This document shows positions 63,118 through 64,000 of a stretch of DNA of 64,000 bases, in pieces (position 1 is the stretch's first letter; every line of letters begins with the position of its first letter). The stretch spans positions 2,914,001 to 2,978,000 of the forward strand of contig NZ_JBBODF010000001.1 of NCBI RefSeq assembly GCF_038002825.1. Reading direction: 5' to 3'. The stretch comes from Paenibacillus sp. FSL H8-0048. GTDB lineage: Bacteria > Bacillota > Bacilli > Paenibacillales > Paenibacillaceae. The notes beneath the pieces were generated by a model. That model worked only from the letters and a program-made list of their open reading frames with translations, was not told where the DNA came from and did no database searches. The position numbers and the translations under genes were made by a program.

Positions 63118-64000
63118 CTAGAACCGCTGTTCCCGGATATAAGGGGTTCCCAGCGATTCCGGCGTACCGGAGGGCTTGTTGCGATTGCGGTATCCTAAGT
63201 ACATCAATACGAGAATGGTTACGACGTAAGGAATCATTTTCAGAAAATAGGACGGCACCGCACTTCCCAGCAGCTGAATACGGAAGCCCAGCGAATCGAG
63301 CGCTCCGAAGAAATAGGCGCAAAAGAGCGCGCGCAGCGGATTCCATCTGGCGAAAATCACCAGACCCACGGCGATCCAGCCCCGTCCGGCGGTCAGTCCT
63401 TCATTCCAGGTCGGCGCATACGCCAGCACCATATCCGCACCCGCCAGACCGATCAGCGCCGCTCCGGCAGTAACATAACAGTAACGGATCAGCTGCACAC
63501 GAATCCCCATGACGTCCGCAGTAGCCGGATTGTCGCCGACTGCCCGCAGATGCAGCCCCCATGAGGTATGGTGAATCAGCAGATGCAGCACGAGGACAAG
63601 CAGGAGACTGAACCAGGTCAGCATATCCAGCCTTCCAAAAAGCTCCCCGAGCACCGGCACCGGCTTCAGGATCTCCAGATCCAGCTTGGGCAGACTGCCG
63701 GGGAGCGGAATGCCGCTGATCGACTTGCCCACATAAGCGCTAAGACCGCTGCCGAACAGCGTCATCGCCAGACCCGACATCGTCTGATTCGCCCTCAGCG
63801 TGACACATAAGAATGAATGGACCATGCCCAGAAGGGCGGTAATGGCCACCGCCGAGAGCAGCGCAAGGATCAGATTCCCGCTGCGGATGTAGACGATACA
63901 AGTCGTCACTGCCCCCATCAGCATCAGCCCCTCCGCGCCGAGCTGGATAATGCCGGCCCGTTCGGTCAGAATGCCTCCCAGCGTAGCCAGCAGCAGCGGT
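63118..64000 (-). CDS. ABC transporter permease for purine/nucleoside uptake (5' end outside window)
   Basis: At least 294 residues with many membrane helices; the frame stays open through base 64000, so the N-terminus is missing. The sequence ILTERAGIIQLGAEGLMLMG is the typical BPD_transp_2 (RbsC/YufQ-like) opening; ADVMGIRVQLIRYCYVTAGA near the middle and GRGWIAVGLVIFARWNPLRA later match nucleoside/purine permeases linked to BMP-family lipoproteins. In this context it should bring in a purine such as guanosine, uric acid or allantoin. It lies 52 bases before the OHCU decarboxylase gene. Confidence 0.88.
   Translation of the reverse strand, partial: PLLLATLGGILTERAGIIQLGAEGLMLMGAVTTCIVYIRSGNLILALLSAVAITALLGMVHSFLCVTLRANQTMSGLAMTLFGSGLSAYVGKSISGIPLPGSLPKLDLEILKPVPVLGELFGRLDMLTWFSLLLVLVLHLLIHHTSWGLHLRAVGDNPATADVMGIRVQLIRYCYVTAGAALIGLAGADMVLAYAPTWNEGLTAGRGWIAVGLVIFARWNPLRALFCAYFFGALDSLGFRIQLLGSAVPSYFLKMIPYVVTILVLMYLGYRNRNKPSGTPESLGTPYIREQRF

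Overview
The window looks like a chromosomal segment of a spore-forming Gram-positive bacterium close to Paenibacillus. This rests on an intact sporulation sigma-K gene, strong AGGAGG-type ribosome binding sites, frequent TTG/GTG starts, a YhaM-type nuclease, a Bacillus-style sulfur operon and a Puc-type purine catabolic cluster. No rRNA or tRNA gene was seen.

Region by region: 1-9.4 kb is an AT-richer accessory island on the minus strand. It holds the start of a large non-ribosomal peptide synthetase (it leaves the window at base 1), a cobalamin-type radical SAM protein directly upstream, a BtrH_N-like protein of very low GC, a 58-base relic of sigK carrying a stop codon, and a decayed IS1182 transposase end. 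9.4-14.5 kb is a flavin redox locus: a three-domain flavoprotein (FMN_red, FMN_bind, FAD_binding_2) like soluble NADH:fumarate/acrylate reductases, a stand-alone FMN reductase, a divergent LysR regulator and the flavinylating enzyme ApbE. 14.7-15.8 kb carries an IS605 right end with a TnpB tail, then sigK. 15.9-22.7 kb has a SWIM-SNF2 ATPase, a Fic protein, a PP2C-like phosphatase, a GNAT and a TetR regulator. 23.0-30.8 kb is a tightly overlapping MacAB-type export operon led by a large secreted repeat protein and followed by a two-component system. 30.9-35.8 kb holds membrane and envelope functions (CPBP protease, YfbR-like nucleotidase, PspC, PspA, patatin) and an unrecognised 180-residue protein. 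35.9-45.4 kb is a sulfur-compound uptake and breakdown operon resembling Bacillus subtilis ytmI/tcyJKLMN. 45.7-50.9 kb has a GNAT, a repeat-rich spacer, a divergent pair of TerD fusion genes (TerD-vWA and exonuclease-TerD) and YhaM. 51.1-55.5 kb has a secreted triple FMN_bind protein, ferrochelatase and an IDEAL-like protein. 55.7-64.0 kb has a palindromic minisatellite and then purine catabolism: adenine deaminase, PucG, allantoate amidohydrolase, allantoinase, HIU hydrolase, OHCU decarboxylase and a purine/nucleoside ABC permease cut by the window edge.

Links between genes: the two flavinylated proteins lie about 40 kb apart, but sequences resembling the Rex (NADH/NAD sensor) operator, GTGAA-N4-TTCAC, sit at candidate promoters of both, one site overlapping a -35 box and another just after a -10. 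This suggests a shared redox-controlled electron-disposal function. The NRPS/radical SAM/BtrH_N island is the best candidate for an undescribed biosynthetic system. The TerD pair is a second candidate for an uncharacterised stress or defence module. All functional statements come from reading the sequence and family knowledge; no database search was run.
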